Origin: Ilex aquifolium | Taxonomy: Eukaryota > Streptophyta > Magnoliopsida > Aquifoliales > Aquifoliaceae | Assembly (NCBI GenBank): GCA_951799425.1 | Contig: OX637393.1 | Coordinates: 32,779,744-32,843,743 of the forward strand | Direction: 5' to 3' | DNA: 64,000 nucleotides | Part shown: in pieces, positions 54,591 to 64,000 of the stretch | Layout: each line of letters begins with the position of its first letter | Position numbering within the stretch: position 1 is the first letter of the stretch | Position numbers and translations under genes: made by a program | Notes under the pieces: model-generated | Told to the model about the DNA's origin: nothing | Databases searched by the model: none | What the model saw: only the letters and a program-made list of their open reading frames with translations

Positions 54591-56060
54591 TCGAAATTCT
54601 TCCCATCCATTTCCCACTACGGGAAGTAGATTCTTGAAAGCTAAGGCGGGGAGCAATTTGAGTTTCTTGGCCAGCTTAATTGGAGATGATCGGGATAAAT
54701 TCCCTGCGGACTTGGTGTTGATAGTATCGGATTTTTCGGATGTCTTCCCAGATGAACTACCTGGGTTACCCCCACAGAGAGAGATTGAGTTTAAGATTGA
54801 TCTCTATCCGGGAACTAAACCCATATCCATTGCTCCCTATAGGATGGCACCTTTGGAGTTAAAGGAGCTAAGGAAGCAGTTGGACCATCTCTTGACTATT
54901 GGGTTTATCCATTTAAGCACTTCACCTTGGGGAGCCCCGGTCCTCTTTGTGAAGAAGCATGATGAAACCCTTGGGTTATGCACGGACTACCGAAGGCTGA
55001 ATTGAGTGACAATGAAGAATAAATACCCATTGCCATGAATTGATAATTTATTCGATCAGCTGAGGGGTTCTAAGTATTACTCCAAGATTGATCTTCGCAC
55101 AGGGTACCATCAACTACGGATCAAGGATGAGGATAATCCTAAGACAGCTTTTCGTACTCAGTATGGTCATTTCGAATATACGGTAATGCCGTTTGGACTG
55201 ACTAATGCTCCGGCAGCCTTCATGGATTTGATGCACAGGGTATTCCAGCCATATCTAGATCAGTTTATCATTGTGTTTATTGATGACATATTAATCTATT
55301 CACGGACACAAGGGGAACATGAACACCATCTCTCGGTAGTGCTTCAGACATTGAGAGAGCATAAGTTATATGCTAAGATGAGTAAATGCGAGTTTTGGAT
55401 GAAGAAAGTGAAATTCCTTGGTCATGTTGTGTCCGAACAAGGGATAGTTGTTGACCCCGCAAAGATTGAAGTAGTGATAAAGTGGGAACCACCGAAGAAT
55501 GTGATTGAAGTATGTAGTTTCCTAGGCTTAGCAGGCTACTACCGGAGGTTTGTGGAAGGGTTTTCCAAGCTAGTGATGCCAATGACACGCCTTACGAAGA
55601 AGGGAGAAAAATTCTTGTGGACGCAAGTGTGTGAACTAGTCTTTCGCACCTTGAAGGAGAAGTTGACAACAACTCTTGTTCTCATTATTCCGAGCAGTGG
55701 GGAGGGATACGATGTGTATACTGATGCTTCGTTACAAGGCTAAGGATGTGTGTTAATGCAAGGAGGTAAGGTAGTTGCTTATGGCTCAAGGCAACTCAAG
55801 ATTCATGAGCAGAACTATCCCACTCATGACTTGGAGCTTGTCGCTGTGGTTTTCGCGCTTAAGTTGTGGAGGTGTTACTTGTATGGAGAAAAGTTTCAAG
55901 TGTTTTCTGATCATAAGAGCCTCACGTATAGATTCACACAGAAAGACTTGAATATTCGGGAAAGAAGGTGGATTGAGTATTTAGAAGATTACGATTTCAC
56001 ACTCAACTATCATCTGGGGAAGGCTAATGTAGTCACAGATGCACTTAGCAGAAAGTCTCG
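54591..56060 (+). pseudogene. Reverse transcriptase and RNase H of element G
   Basis: [51 protein letters not shown] (catalytic Asp), [29 protein letters not shown] (catalytic DD, about 55277), [20 protein letters not shown]. RNase [12 protein letters not shown] (Asp), YPTHDLELVAVVFALKLWR (Glu), FSDHKSL (Asp). Catalytic residues are all present. TGA at 55003 and 55036 (each CGA-to-TGA by the look of the family sequence), and TAA at 55741, break the frame. This is the best-preserved pol in the window. Confidence 0.95.
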
Positions 56061-57614
56061 AGGTGAACTCAATGCTCTTACAAGTAAATTGAAGATGATG
56101 GATGCCCTAGGAGACTATGATCTATGGGTTAGAGAAGATGGATCCCGGCCATACTTGTTTAACCTTGTGGCTCAACCTATTCTCCAACGTAGGGTTTTGG
56201 AGTTGCAATGCTTGGATCCTTACTTAGAGTCGATTCGAGCTAAATTGGAAAATGGGGAAGCAGTTGAAGGTTGGTCTTTGAGGAATGGAGAATTGAGATA
56301 TGGGGAAAATCTATGTGTACCCGATGATTTGTCCTTAAAAGAGGAGATACTTGGAGAGTGTCATCACTCTAAGTTTGCTATCCACCCCGATGGCACAAAA
56401 ATGTATAGAGACATGAAGCGTCAATATTGGTGGAAGAGAATGAAGAAGGATGTGGTAAGGTTCATAGCACGATGTGCAGTGTGTCAGCAGGTGAAGGCGG
56501 AGCATCAAAAACCCAGAGGATTACTACAGTCCTTACCTATCCCAGAGTGGAAGTGGGATCACATCACCATGAATTTCGTGTTTGGTTTTCCCTGGACTTC
56601 ACAATGGCACAATGCCATATGGGTCATTGTTGATAGACTCACCAAGTCCGCTCATTTCTTGAGTATGAATACCACTGACTCCTTAGATACCTTGAGCAAG
56701 CTTTATATCCGTGACATAGTTAGATTACATGGAGTTCCACTCTCTATCATGTCGGATCGTGCTTCGCGATTTGTGGCGCAATTCTGGCAAAGTCTACAAC
56801 GAGTTATGGGGACAGAGTTACACTTTAGCACCGCCTTTCATCCTCAAACGGATGGCCAATCCCAGAGAGTGATACAGATTTTAGAGGACATGTTACGTGC
56901 TTGTGTGTTGGACTTCAAGGGAAGTTGGAGTGATCATTTGCCGTTGGTGGAATTTGCATATAACAACAGTTTTCAATCTAGCATTGGCATGGCACCGTAT
57001 GAGGCATTGTATGGAAGACTATGTAGATCCCCTACTTGTTGGTTGGAAGCTGGAGAGAGTAGCTTGTTTGGGCCAGAAATTGTCCAGGAGACTACGGAAA
57101 AAATTCAACTCATCCGAGAGAGACTACGCATGACACAAAGTAGATAGAAAAGCTATGCGGATAGAAGACGAAGACCATTGGAATTCCAAGAGAGGGACTA
57201 TGTGTTCCTCAAGGTGTCACCCAAAAAGGGAGTGTTTAGATTTGACAAGAAGGGAAAATTAGCTCCAAGGTACATCGGACCATTTGAAGTGATTAAAGCG
57301 GTGGGCAAAGTGGCATACCAACTTCGGTTACCAGCTCAGTTGTCGAGGGTACATGACGTGTTTCATGTGTCAATGTTGAGAAAGTGGCAATCGGATACAA
57401 CGCATGTCGTGGATTTGGAGGATATAGAAATTCAAGATGGGGCAACATATGAAGAACAACCGGTGGAGATTCTCGATACCGAGGAGAAGGTGCTTCGTAA
57501 TAAAGTCATCCAACTGGTGAAAGTCTTGTGGCAACATCATGGGGTGGAGGAAGCTATACTTGGGAACTAGAGCTGGAGATGCGAGAGAAGTACTCTCATT
57601 TGTTTCCTACTTAA
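56061..57614 (+). pseudogene. Integrase and chromodomain of element G
   Basis: The zinc-binding part (HHSKFAIHPDGTKMYRDM, CAVCQQVKAEHQ) is intact. In the core the first catalytic Asp is Asn (WDHITMNFVFGFP, codon 56572-56574). The second is kept (IMSDRASRF). The Glu, 35 residues on, is Gln (HPQTDGQSQRV, codon 56863-56865). The triad is thus N-D-Q and the enzyme should be dead. TAG at 57145 (from CAG) follows. The C-terminal domain is [20 protein letters not shown] and [13 protein letters not shown] chromodomain ([20 protein letters not shown]) ends, after a shift near 57555, in [12 protein letters not shown] and TAA at 57612. Confidence 0.9.
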
Positions 57615-57637
57615 GGTAAGTTTCGAGGATGAAATTT

Positions 57638-57655
57638 TCTTTAAGGGGGGTGGAT
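57638..57655 (+). promoter_or_regulatory. Element G polypurine tract
   Basis: TTTAAGGGGGGTGGAT directly before the 3' LTR. Confidence 0.9.
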
Positions 57656-59954
57656 TGTAAACCCCCACACTCTTATCTTTATATAGCAAGTAATTATTTT
57701 TGAAATGCTAATACAGGTGATGAGGTATGCATGAACTATATAGATTGTAATAGTAGAAATAAATACCAGGGAGGCAACTTGATTGTGAAATTTAATTTTT
57801 GGAGGTGTTTAAGGTTGATAAGGGTAACTAAGTAAAAATAATTTTTTTTTTAGGTCAAAATAATATTATCATTGAACCTGGGAGATCCGAAAAACTTGGA
57901 ATAACCGTTTAGCACATATAGCGGTTCGGTTGAATAAAATAATAATTTCAGTGTTTCGAGTGTAAATTTACTTTAGTTTTGAGATAAATCATAAAACTAA
58001 ATTTTTGTAAGTTAAAATAATATTAAAAATAAATCCGGAACGTCGAAAAACCTTAGGGTAGTCATATGGATCAAATTGTAGATTTTTAGTGGCAAAACTG
58101 TAATTTTGGAGAAAACCCAAATTTCAGCCCATGAACAGTAACTTTTGGGACTGCTGTGTTTAAAACACAGATTTCAGCCCATTTTCTTCCACTCTTTCAT
58201 TCCACTCTCACCCCAAACCTCTTAGAACCATAGGAGAAGATAAAGGGAAAAAGAAATGGGAAGAAGAAAGTCTCTAAAACTTGAGTTTTGCTTGAAATTC
58301 TTGATTTCTAGGTCGGGGTTTCTTCCTATTCTCTTCCATTGAGGCTAAGGTTTATATATATGCATGTTTTGACTCTAAATCCTATTTGTATGTTAGGAAA
58401 TTCTTGATTCTTGATATTATTGCAAATATTATCATGTTTCTAAACAAATCTATGGTTAGATAGCCATGAAATCTATTTTCTTGTCTTAAAACCCTAGTTT
58501 TCAAGAGAAATGAATTTTTCTCTTGATTTTTCCTTTGTTCTTGATTTCAAAACTTTAGTGCTTGGTATTGAACAATAAAATGGTATTTTTTTTGAGAATC
58601 TCTTGCATATTTTCTTAATTTGTTCTATTGGAATAATACATGTGAAATTTGGGATTTTGGATTTTACTGGTGATTTGAGAAATTGGTTGGTATTGTATCT
58701 TTTGTGTGGATGTTTGGATGACCATGGGTGGCCGTTGACCGGGTATCGTAGAGTGGGTAGATGTGTTTTTTACTCCGTACGGGTTTAAATTTTTCCTACC
58801 ACTCGTAGTGGGGTTGGTGCCTTGCGAGGACCAAACCACTATTCGCTCACGGGTATCGAGGCTGAGAGTTAGTATACTATTCCTGGGTTGGATTCGTCAT
58901 TTCTAATGTGTTGGAATGCGCCCTTCCTAAAGTTGTATATCCTTGAGAGGATTTGAGTGTGTATATGTGGGCCAGGATATTCTTGATGTGTTTGTTCATG
59001 CGATATTTTACATCATACCTGCGATACATTGTGAACTATTGTTTATTGTGCAAATTGTAGGTTATGGTTTATTGTGGAAAGGAGTCTATTGTGGACATGG
59101 TTATTGTGGAAATGGTAACTCGTTGGAATTGTTATTTTTGGGAATTGGTTTTAATTTTCATTTAATCATTGCTATTGTGTAAACTTGAGATCCCTTGAAA
59201 TGTCCATGTTTTCCTTCAAAAGCTATATATGATATTTGTAAAATGAGACCGACTGTTTTATATGCTTTCGAAATCTTGTTCGAGTTTGAGAGGATTTTCC
59301 TATAGAGCTTAGTGCTCACCCCCTACAAACAATATCTTTTTCAGATTATGGTCTAGAGGAGGAGCTCGGAGTTGATGAGCCGGTACATTGGGAAGCTCCA
59401 ATAGATGGGAACGTGATTCCCGAGGTGGAAGTTTAGAGCTATATTCCCCTATATTCTAGACTATGAAATTCATTTTGAGACAATGTGAAGTCTAATATTT
59501 TCCTTATACCGCTGCAAGATAATAATTGATTTGTTTTTGGATGTATTTTCCATAGTTGGACATATCATTTTGGATGATGTTGTATATATTGTGGATGATG
59601 AATGAAATTCTCTTTTGGTATGAAGTCCATTTAGTTGCTTTCATGATGTGAATGGTTTTAGATAGTAATGTCGTCCAAGGGGAATTTTGGGGCGTTACAA
59701 ATCGAACTCATATGGACTGTTTTAATGTAAAAGAAAAATTGCATGTGGTTATATGAGTATGGATAAATGGACCTGGTGTGGTCAATATTTACTTATAAAT
59801 GGACCCGGAGTGGTCAATATTTATTCATAAAAGGACCCGGTGTGGTCAATGTAGTATAATTGCACAGGTTGTGTTTTGGGTAGAGCTCCCCGTACACAGG
59901 AGACTCTGCCCGAATTTTGTTAAATTAAGGACCCCTGGTTTTTGGGGCGTTACA
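57656..59954 (+). repeat. Element G 3' LTR
   Basis: TGTAAACCCCCACACTC to TTTTGGGGCGTTACA, about 2299 bp, collinear with the 5' LTR; the internal copy of the terminal word lies near 59685-59699. Confidence 0.95.
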
Positions 59955-60387
59955 ATCATAGAATATTGAGAGATTCAAAAAAAGATTAAAAATATTTGTG
60001 AGAGTGACAATGAATTGGGGATTCGAGAAGAACCCTAAATTCTCTACATAGGATTTTTTTACAAGAAAATAAAATCTATAGAATAAAAATTGGAAAGGGA
60101 GTGCCCAATTGAAGTACTCTAGAATTTAAAATTCAAAATCTCTCAAAAATGCAAGGTTCAAAGTTGAAAAGAATAGGAAAAAGATTTCAAGGCTTAGTGG
60201 AATGTTGAACTAGAGCTTCAAAAGGTTTCAATAGCCTAGGGAACGACGATCACTAAAACCATCTCATTTAACTGACGAGATGAGAAAATGTATGCCATTT
60301 CTATCTTCCAAGGAGGTAACAGAAAAAGAACAATGGAAAGTGTTGTGCACGAACCAACCACATTGGACAAACTTGATTAGGGGCAAT
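59955..60387 (+). other. 3' untranslated end and polypurine tract of element H
   Basis: Continues from 50647 across element G. GATTAGGGGCAAT (60375-60387) abuts the LTR. The 60313-60387 part matches the 3' remnant of the F family at 18737-18862. Confidence 0.65.
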
Positions 60388-61078
60388 TGATGAGGGAGAA
60401 ATTAGTTGCACCATTGGGAAAACTATGCGAATAGTCACCCATTCAATAATGTTACTGTTGGGAAGATTGTTGACCTCTAGAGTGCATAAGAAAAGTTGAT
60501 AGCTATGCCAATCCGAGCAATAGGACCAGAAGATACGGTTATCCATTATTTGAAAATCAAAGAGTCTCCTAAGCTAAAACAACAACCAATATTTGGAGGG
60601 TAAGGAGTAGAGACCCCTTATCCTAGAGGAGTCTCAACCTCTTTATCAACACAAACATAAATTGAAAGTCTCCTCAAGAACACAAAGTCTCACCCAGCCT
60701 ACAATAACGATCAGCGAGTCTAGATTCCTCTAACAAAAGGAGTATGACCTTCCCATAGTGGATAAGGGAGCCAAAAGTTCACTCCCCTACAAAAACTAAT
60801 TTTCAAACTATAAAAAAGAGCCTAGGGAAAATATTAAAGGTATGAAACTCTGTTCATAAACACTACCCTTCAGCTTTCACCAGTTATTGATTTAAACATC
60901 GGAGGGTCGACCACCCACAGCTCCCCTCTGGTCTTCAACATCTTTTCAGGTCTGCCAGTACCTAAAAAATCTCACTTGGAGCCTCAGGAAGCTGATTCAA
61001 ACCACAGAAAAGCTGACGCAGAGGTGAATATAGTCTAACCTAGCTTATGTGGAGGTTGGGGCAAATTTTACACCAACA
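60388..61078 (+). repeat. Element H 3' LTR (F family)
   Basis: TGATGAGGGAGAAATTAG to TTTTACACCAACA, 691 bp, the same length and order as the F LTRs (it shares CGGAGGGTCGACC and the end ACTCCAACA/ACACCAACA) but is diverged. It interrupts the RNase H of element I. Confidence 0.7.
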
Positions 61079-61084
61079 AGCAAA

Positions 61085-62475
61085 TAGATTCCACGAGCAG
61101 AGAAATCCCATGCTGAATCTAGCGCAATTAGCCTCATCCTTCAACAGTGACATCCCTCAAATGATCCTAGTAAAGCTTCTCCCAACTCCTAGTATAAAGG
61201 AGGAAAAAGTTAAAGTTGAAATAGTTCAACAAAAGGAAGGTTAAACCTACCCACTTGTTCAGTATCTGACGTGTGGAACTTTACCTTCTAGAAAGGTGGA
61301 AGCTTAGAAAGTTCATCGAAAGGAAAATAGGTATGTAATCATGAATAAGATCTTGTATAAAAGATGGGTTTCTTCTTGCCCTACCTATGTTGCCTAGAGT
61401 CTAAAGAGGCAAAGTATGTCCTTAAAGAGATCCACAAAGGAGTTTGTGGTAATCATTCAGGAGGAAGAGCTCTAGTTTATAAAGCTCTCTAGCATGGGTA
61501 CTATTGGCCCACTATGAAGAAGGATTCTCTAAGGTTTTCAAGAAATTGCGATAAGTGCCAGGGATTCGCCAACATATCCAAGAACCCCCTTCATGAGTTA
61601 ACTTCCATAACTAGCTTCTGGCCTTTTGCATAGTGGGGCATTGACATAGTCGGACCTCTACCTATAGAGAAGGGGTATAAAAAGTTTGCAGCCATGGCAA
61701 TTGACTACCTTACTAAATGGTCAGAAGCAAAGCCATTAGCCACCATTATAGAGTAGAAGCTCAAAGCTTTTGTCTGGTAATCCATCATTTTTAGGTTTGG
61801 TATTCTTAAGTTCTTGGTAATTGACAATGGAAAGCAGTTTGATAATGATGCCTTCAGGTAATTCTCCTATCAACTAAGAATTTGAAATCATTACTTGTCG
61901 CCCATACACCTCAAGCTAATGGGCAGGTGGAAGTTATAATCCAAACATTGGTCAAAAGCCTCAAAATAAGACTTTAATCGTCAAAGGGATTATGGGTAGA
62001 ATAGCTCCTAATCATCCTGTTGGTATATAGGACTACGAAAAGATCTCCAATAGGGGAAACCCAATTTCCCTTAGCCTTTGGAATAGAAGAAGAAATCCTA
62101 GCTGAGGTGAGATTCAAAACCTCCAGGATCAATCATTTCAATAAGGAAAGCAATGGAAGCAACTCAACTTCAACTTTAATCTTCTAGAGGTAAGAAGAGA
62201 GTTGACCCAACTAAGATTAGATGCTTATCAAAATCAGATTGCGCGATACTACAATAAGAAAGTTCAGGTCCGAGAATTCTCCCCAAGAGAGCTGGTCCTC
62301 AAAAGGTAACTCCAACAATTAAAGAACCCAAGGAAGTAAATTTGGGGCCCAATTAGGAAGGACCCTATCAAGTCAGCAGAATGGCCAGACTTGGGACTTA
62401 TGAACTTCAAACCTTAGACAGAAGATTTTAGGCACATGCCTGGAATGCAATACCTCGACAAGTATTATCAATAAA
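61085..62475 (+). pseudogene. RNase H end and integrase of element I
   Basis: Second RNase H tail: NPMLNLAQLASSFNSDIPQM, ILVKLLPTPSIKEEKVKVE. Integrase: EIHKGVCGNHSGGRALVYKA and CDKCQGFANISKNPLHE (zinc-binding), WGIDIVGPLPIEKG (first Asp), AMAIDYLTKWSEAKPLATI, FLVIDNGKQFDNDAFR (second Asp), TPQANGQVEVIIQTLV (Glu), then VYRTTKRSPIGETQFPLAFG and a degraded C-terminal domain. The catalytic triad is readable but split over three frames. It is closest to the integrase of element F. Confidence 0.8.
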
Positions 62476-63158
62476 CTTTAGCTCTTGAAGATCTCAATAA
62501 GGGCAATGGTCCATCTTACTGAGGTTCCATTAATTAGCTATTTATTCTATGTAAACTTTTCCCTTCTTAAGGGAAGATTAATAAAGTTTCATTACTTGAA
62601 GTTCTATCGTTTGCAAACAGTTTGGAACCTTGAGTTAGCTCGGCGTCGAATGACCATGCCTTCAAAGAAGGCACGCCTACCATAAGGTTAAGTAAAGAAG
62701 GATATCCCAAAGACTAAGGCGCCTAGCTTAGCAAAGAGAAGGAGAGATCTAGGACCTTTTGACTCATTAGTAAAAATCCTAGCCTTGCTTAGACTCGTTG
62801 GGCATGACCTTTGTTACTGACCTTCGAATATACTCCTTGTTAGCAAGTTTTACGGTATAGTAATATAGCATTCTGCGTTTGCCTCAACGGAATACTCTTC
62901 AAAAGTGAAGAGTAGAGAGGAACACTGTTAGGATTGGAAACCTAACAAGCTGAAACTTCGAACATAGGCTAGAGGCCTCATAGCGAGAGCAAGGCTAAAA
63001 AACCAAAAGCCTGACAAAAAATAAGTATGAAGAACACTGTGCATAAGTTAGGGAAAAGCTCCAAAAAGTGAAATAGTATTTGCATTCAAAAAATAAAGTT
63101 ATATTTACATGGCTTAAAAAAAGAGAGAAGGAAAACATATTTGAGCAGTAAAGTTGCA
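62476..63158. other. Non-coding stretch of element I
   Basis: Between integrase and the antisense ORF. Nothing recognisable as a gene is seen. Confidence 0.6.
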
Positions 63159-63990
63159 TCAGTCTTCGCCATCATCCTTAGTTGGGGCAACCTGACCATT
63201 AGTCGTACTACCCTTTTCACCTATAACCTGCTTAGGGGAAGCATCTTCATCATCCAATCTGATTGAGGTGAAGTCCAAATCAGGAAATTTGGTTACCATC
63301 ATACAACAAAACTCATTAAAGAATGCATCGTAACAACTAATACCAAACTGGGTGTACTCTATCGACTTTTGGAAGTTAGCCACAACAGTAGCCTTAGCTT
63401 ACATCAACCAAGCGTTGGGAACATTCAACCAAGGCTGCAAGCTTTTTCTCCTTCTCTTTGGCCTTGCTCACCATTTCTTTGGAAATCCTCAAGGCCTTTT
63501 CCAATTCACTTTTAGAAGCCCTATCAATCACTAGGGAGTTTTGGATATGATCCAATTCAGAATGAACTTGCACTAACTCTTCATCACGAGATGACAACTC
63601 CTTCTTGGCAGAAAGGGAGTTATTAAAGGGGTGTTCATGCTTCTCTTTCCAAGGATTCTTTTCTATAAAAGTAGGGAAGGTCATCCCAGTTGCAAAAATG
63701 GAAATCTAGCCAAGGCAAAAAACAGATTTGTTAGAAAAGAAGAAGCGATAAAAAAATAAAAAAATAAAAAAATAGGAGAAATAAAGAGGATCACCCTGCA
63801 AAATTGGTGAGCTAACATCTTGGAGATCCTGATTGTGCCCAGCTTCAACATTTCTTGGACTTCACAACCTAAAACAAAGTCTATCTAAAGACAAAATTTT
63901 GGTCAAGAAACCCTACTTTTGAGAGGCACATCATCTTCAACCATTGTTGTTGAGGGCAATGGGCCAAGTTGGTACTTGAAGTGGTTGGGA
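63159..63990 (-). pseudogene. Antisense ORF of element I, coiled-coil C-terminus
   Basis: The clearest part (63684-63159) reads KKELSSRDEELVQVHSELDH, then IQNSLVIDRASKSELEKALR and ISKEMVSKAKEKEKKLAALV, a long coiled coil. A stop, FQKSIEYTQFGISCYDAFFN, MVTKFPDLDFTSIRLDDED and an acidic tail ending KDDGED follow, with TAG at 63159. Upstream pieces (PNHFKYQLGPLPSTTMVEDD and GCEVQEMLKLGTIRISKM) are separated by T-rich stretches ending in TTTTAG and TTTTTGCAA-like sites, so introns are possible. The ORF continues beyond the window. Function is unknown; it belongs with the antisense ORFs of A, D, E and H by place and build. Confidence 0.55.
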
Positions 63991-64000
63991 TCAGTACCAT

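Larger units (their letters stand above)
50648..59954 (+). mobile_element. Element G: full-length Ty3/gypsy chromovirus (Tekay-like)
   Basis: Complete element of 9307 bp with LTRs at 50648-52937 and 57656-59954, a perfect target duplication ATCAT (50643-50647, 59955-59959), a primer site and a polypurine tract. Gag, protease, RT, RNase H, integrase and a chromodomain tail follow in gypsy order. The LTRs look about 94-95% alike by eye, so insertion is moderately recent. It inserted into the 3' region of element H. Confidence 0.95.
61079..64000 (+). mobile_element. Element I: Tat-like gypsy 3' half, cut by window edge
   Basis: Plus-strand RNase H end and integrase are followed by 0.7 kb of non-coding DNA and an antisense coiled-coil ORF. 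The 3' LTR should lie beyond 64000. Upstream parts are lost at the H LTR. Confidence 0.7.

Noticed and set aside
1-64000. tRNA, rRNA or other RNA genes
   Set aside because: I saw no cloverleaf-type tRNA, rRNA core sequence or snoRNA motifs that I could defend by eye; TGGTATCAGAGC is a primer site, not a gene.

Overview
This window is plant nuclear DNA made almost wholly of transposable elements. It shows Ty3/gypsy elements of Tat-like and chromovirus (Tekay-like) type, a Sirevirus-like Ty1/copia element, an Athila-like integrase relic, a TRIM, two hAT-like DNA transposon pieces and several solo LTRs. TATA boxes in LTRs, tRNA primer sites and C-to-T nonsense changes all fit a repeat-rich angiosperm (probably dicot) genome. 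I find no host protein gene, rRNA or tRNA that I can defend; one 80-residue ORF at 3666 is unrecognised.

Layout. 1-166: end of a hAT-like element. 916-2472: hAT-like non-autonomous element with near-perfect 8-bp target duplication. 3879-7684: element A (minus strand), gag plus an antisense coiled-coil ORF, no pol. 7685-9300: AT-rich and CCA-rich repetitive DNA. 10383-10912: Athila-like integrase relic C. 10913-15033: element B (minus), gag-PR-RT and its 5' LTR. 15034-18027: Sirevirus-like internal DNA with a plant-transposon-protein ORF (minus). 18028-44448: two same-family LTRs bounding a decayed Tat-like element F (minus), filled with nested insertions: D (3' LTR, antisense ORF, RNase H), N1 (LTR element with a plant-transposon-protein ORF and its own promoter), E (antisense repeat ORF and gag), solo LTR L2, a Tekay-like solo LTR, a TRIM and solo LTR L3. 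44449-47682: Sirevirus-like gag and 5' LTR (minus). 47683-48055: F-type LTR piece. 48056-49849: 3' end and LTR of a plus-strand Sirevirus-like copy. 49850-61078: 3' part of an F-family element H (plus), split by the complete chromovirus G (50648-59954). 61079-64000: RNase H, integrase and antisense ORF of element I (plus).

Six insertions have target duplications that can be read directly, so order can be inferred: G is inside H; L2 is inside the gag of E; the Tekay-like solo LTR is inside the integrase of F; the TRIM and L3 are inside the gag/leader of F. No pol gene is intact. G is the best preserved, but its integrase and protease lack key residues.

The most interesting feature is a shared LTR design. 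Three related TGATTA-type LTRs each carry a short array of a different 12-bp palindrome just upstream of the TATA box: GCGTCCGGACGC in N1, ACGTTCGAACGT in L2, AAAAGATCTTTT in L3. N1 repeats the arrangement a third time in front of its internal ORF. The Tekay-like solo LTR has a fourth array (GGTACCGGTACC) downstream of its TATA box. A second theme is an antisense coiled-coil ORF next to the 3' LTR in five Tat-like elements (A, D, E, H, I). All lineage names are from motif recognition by eye; no search was run.
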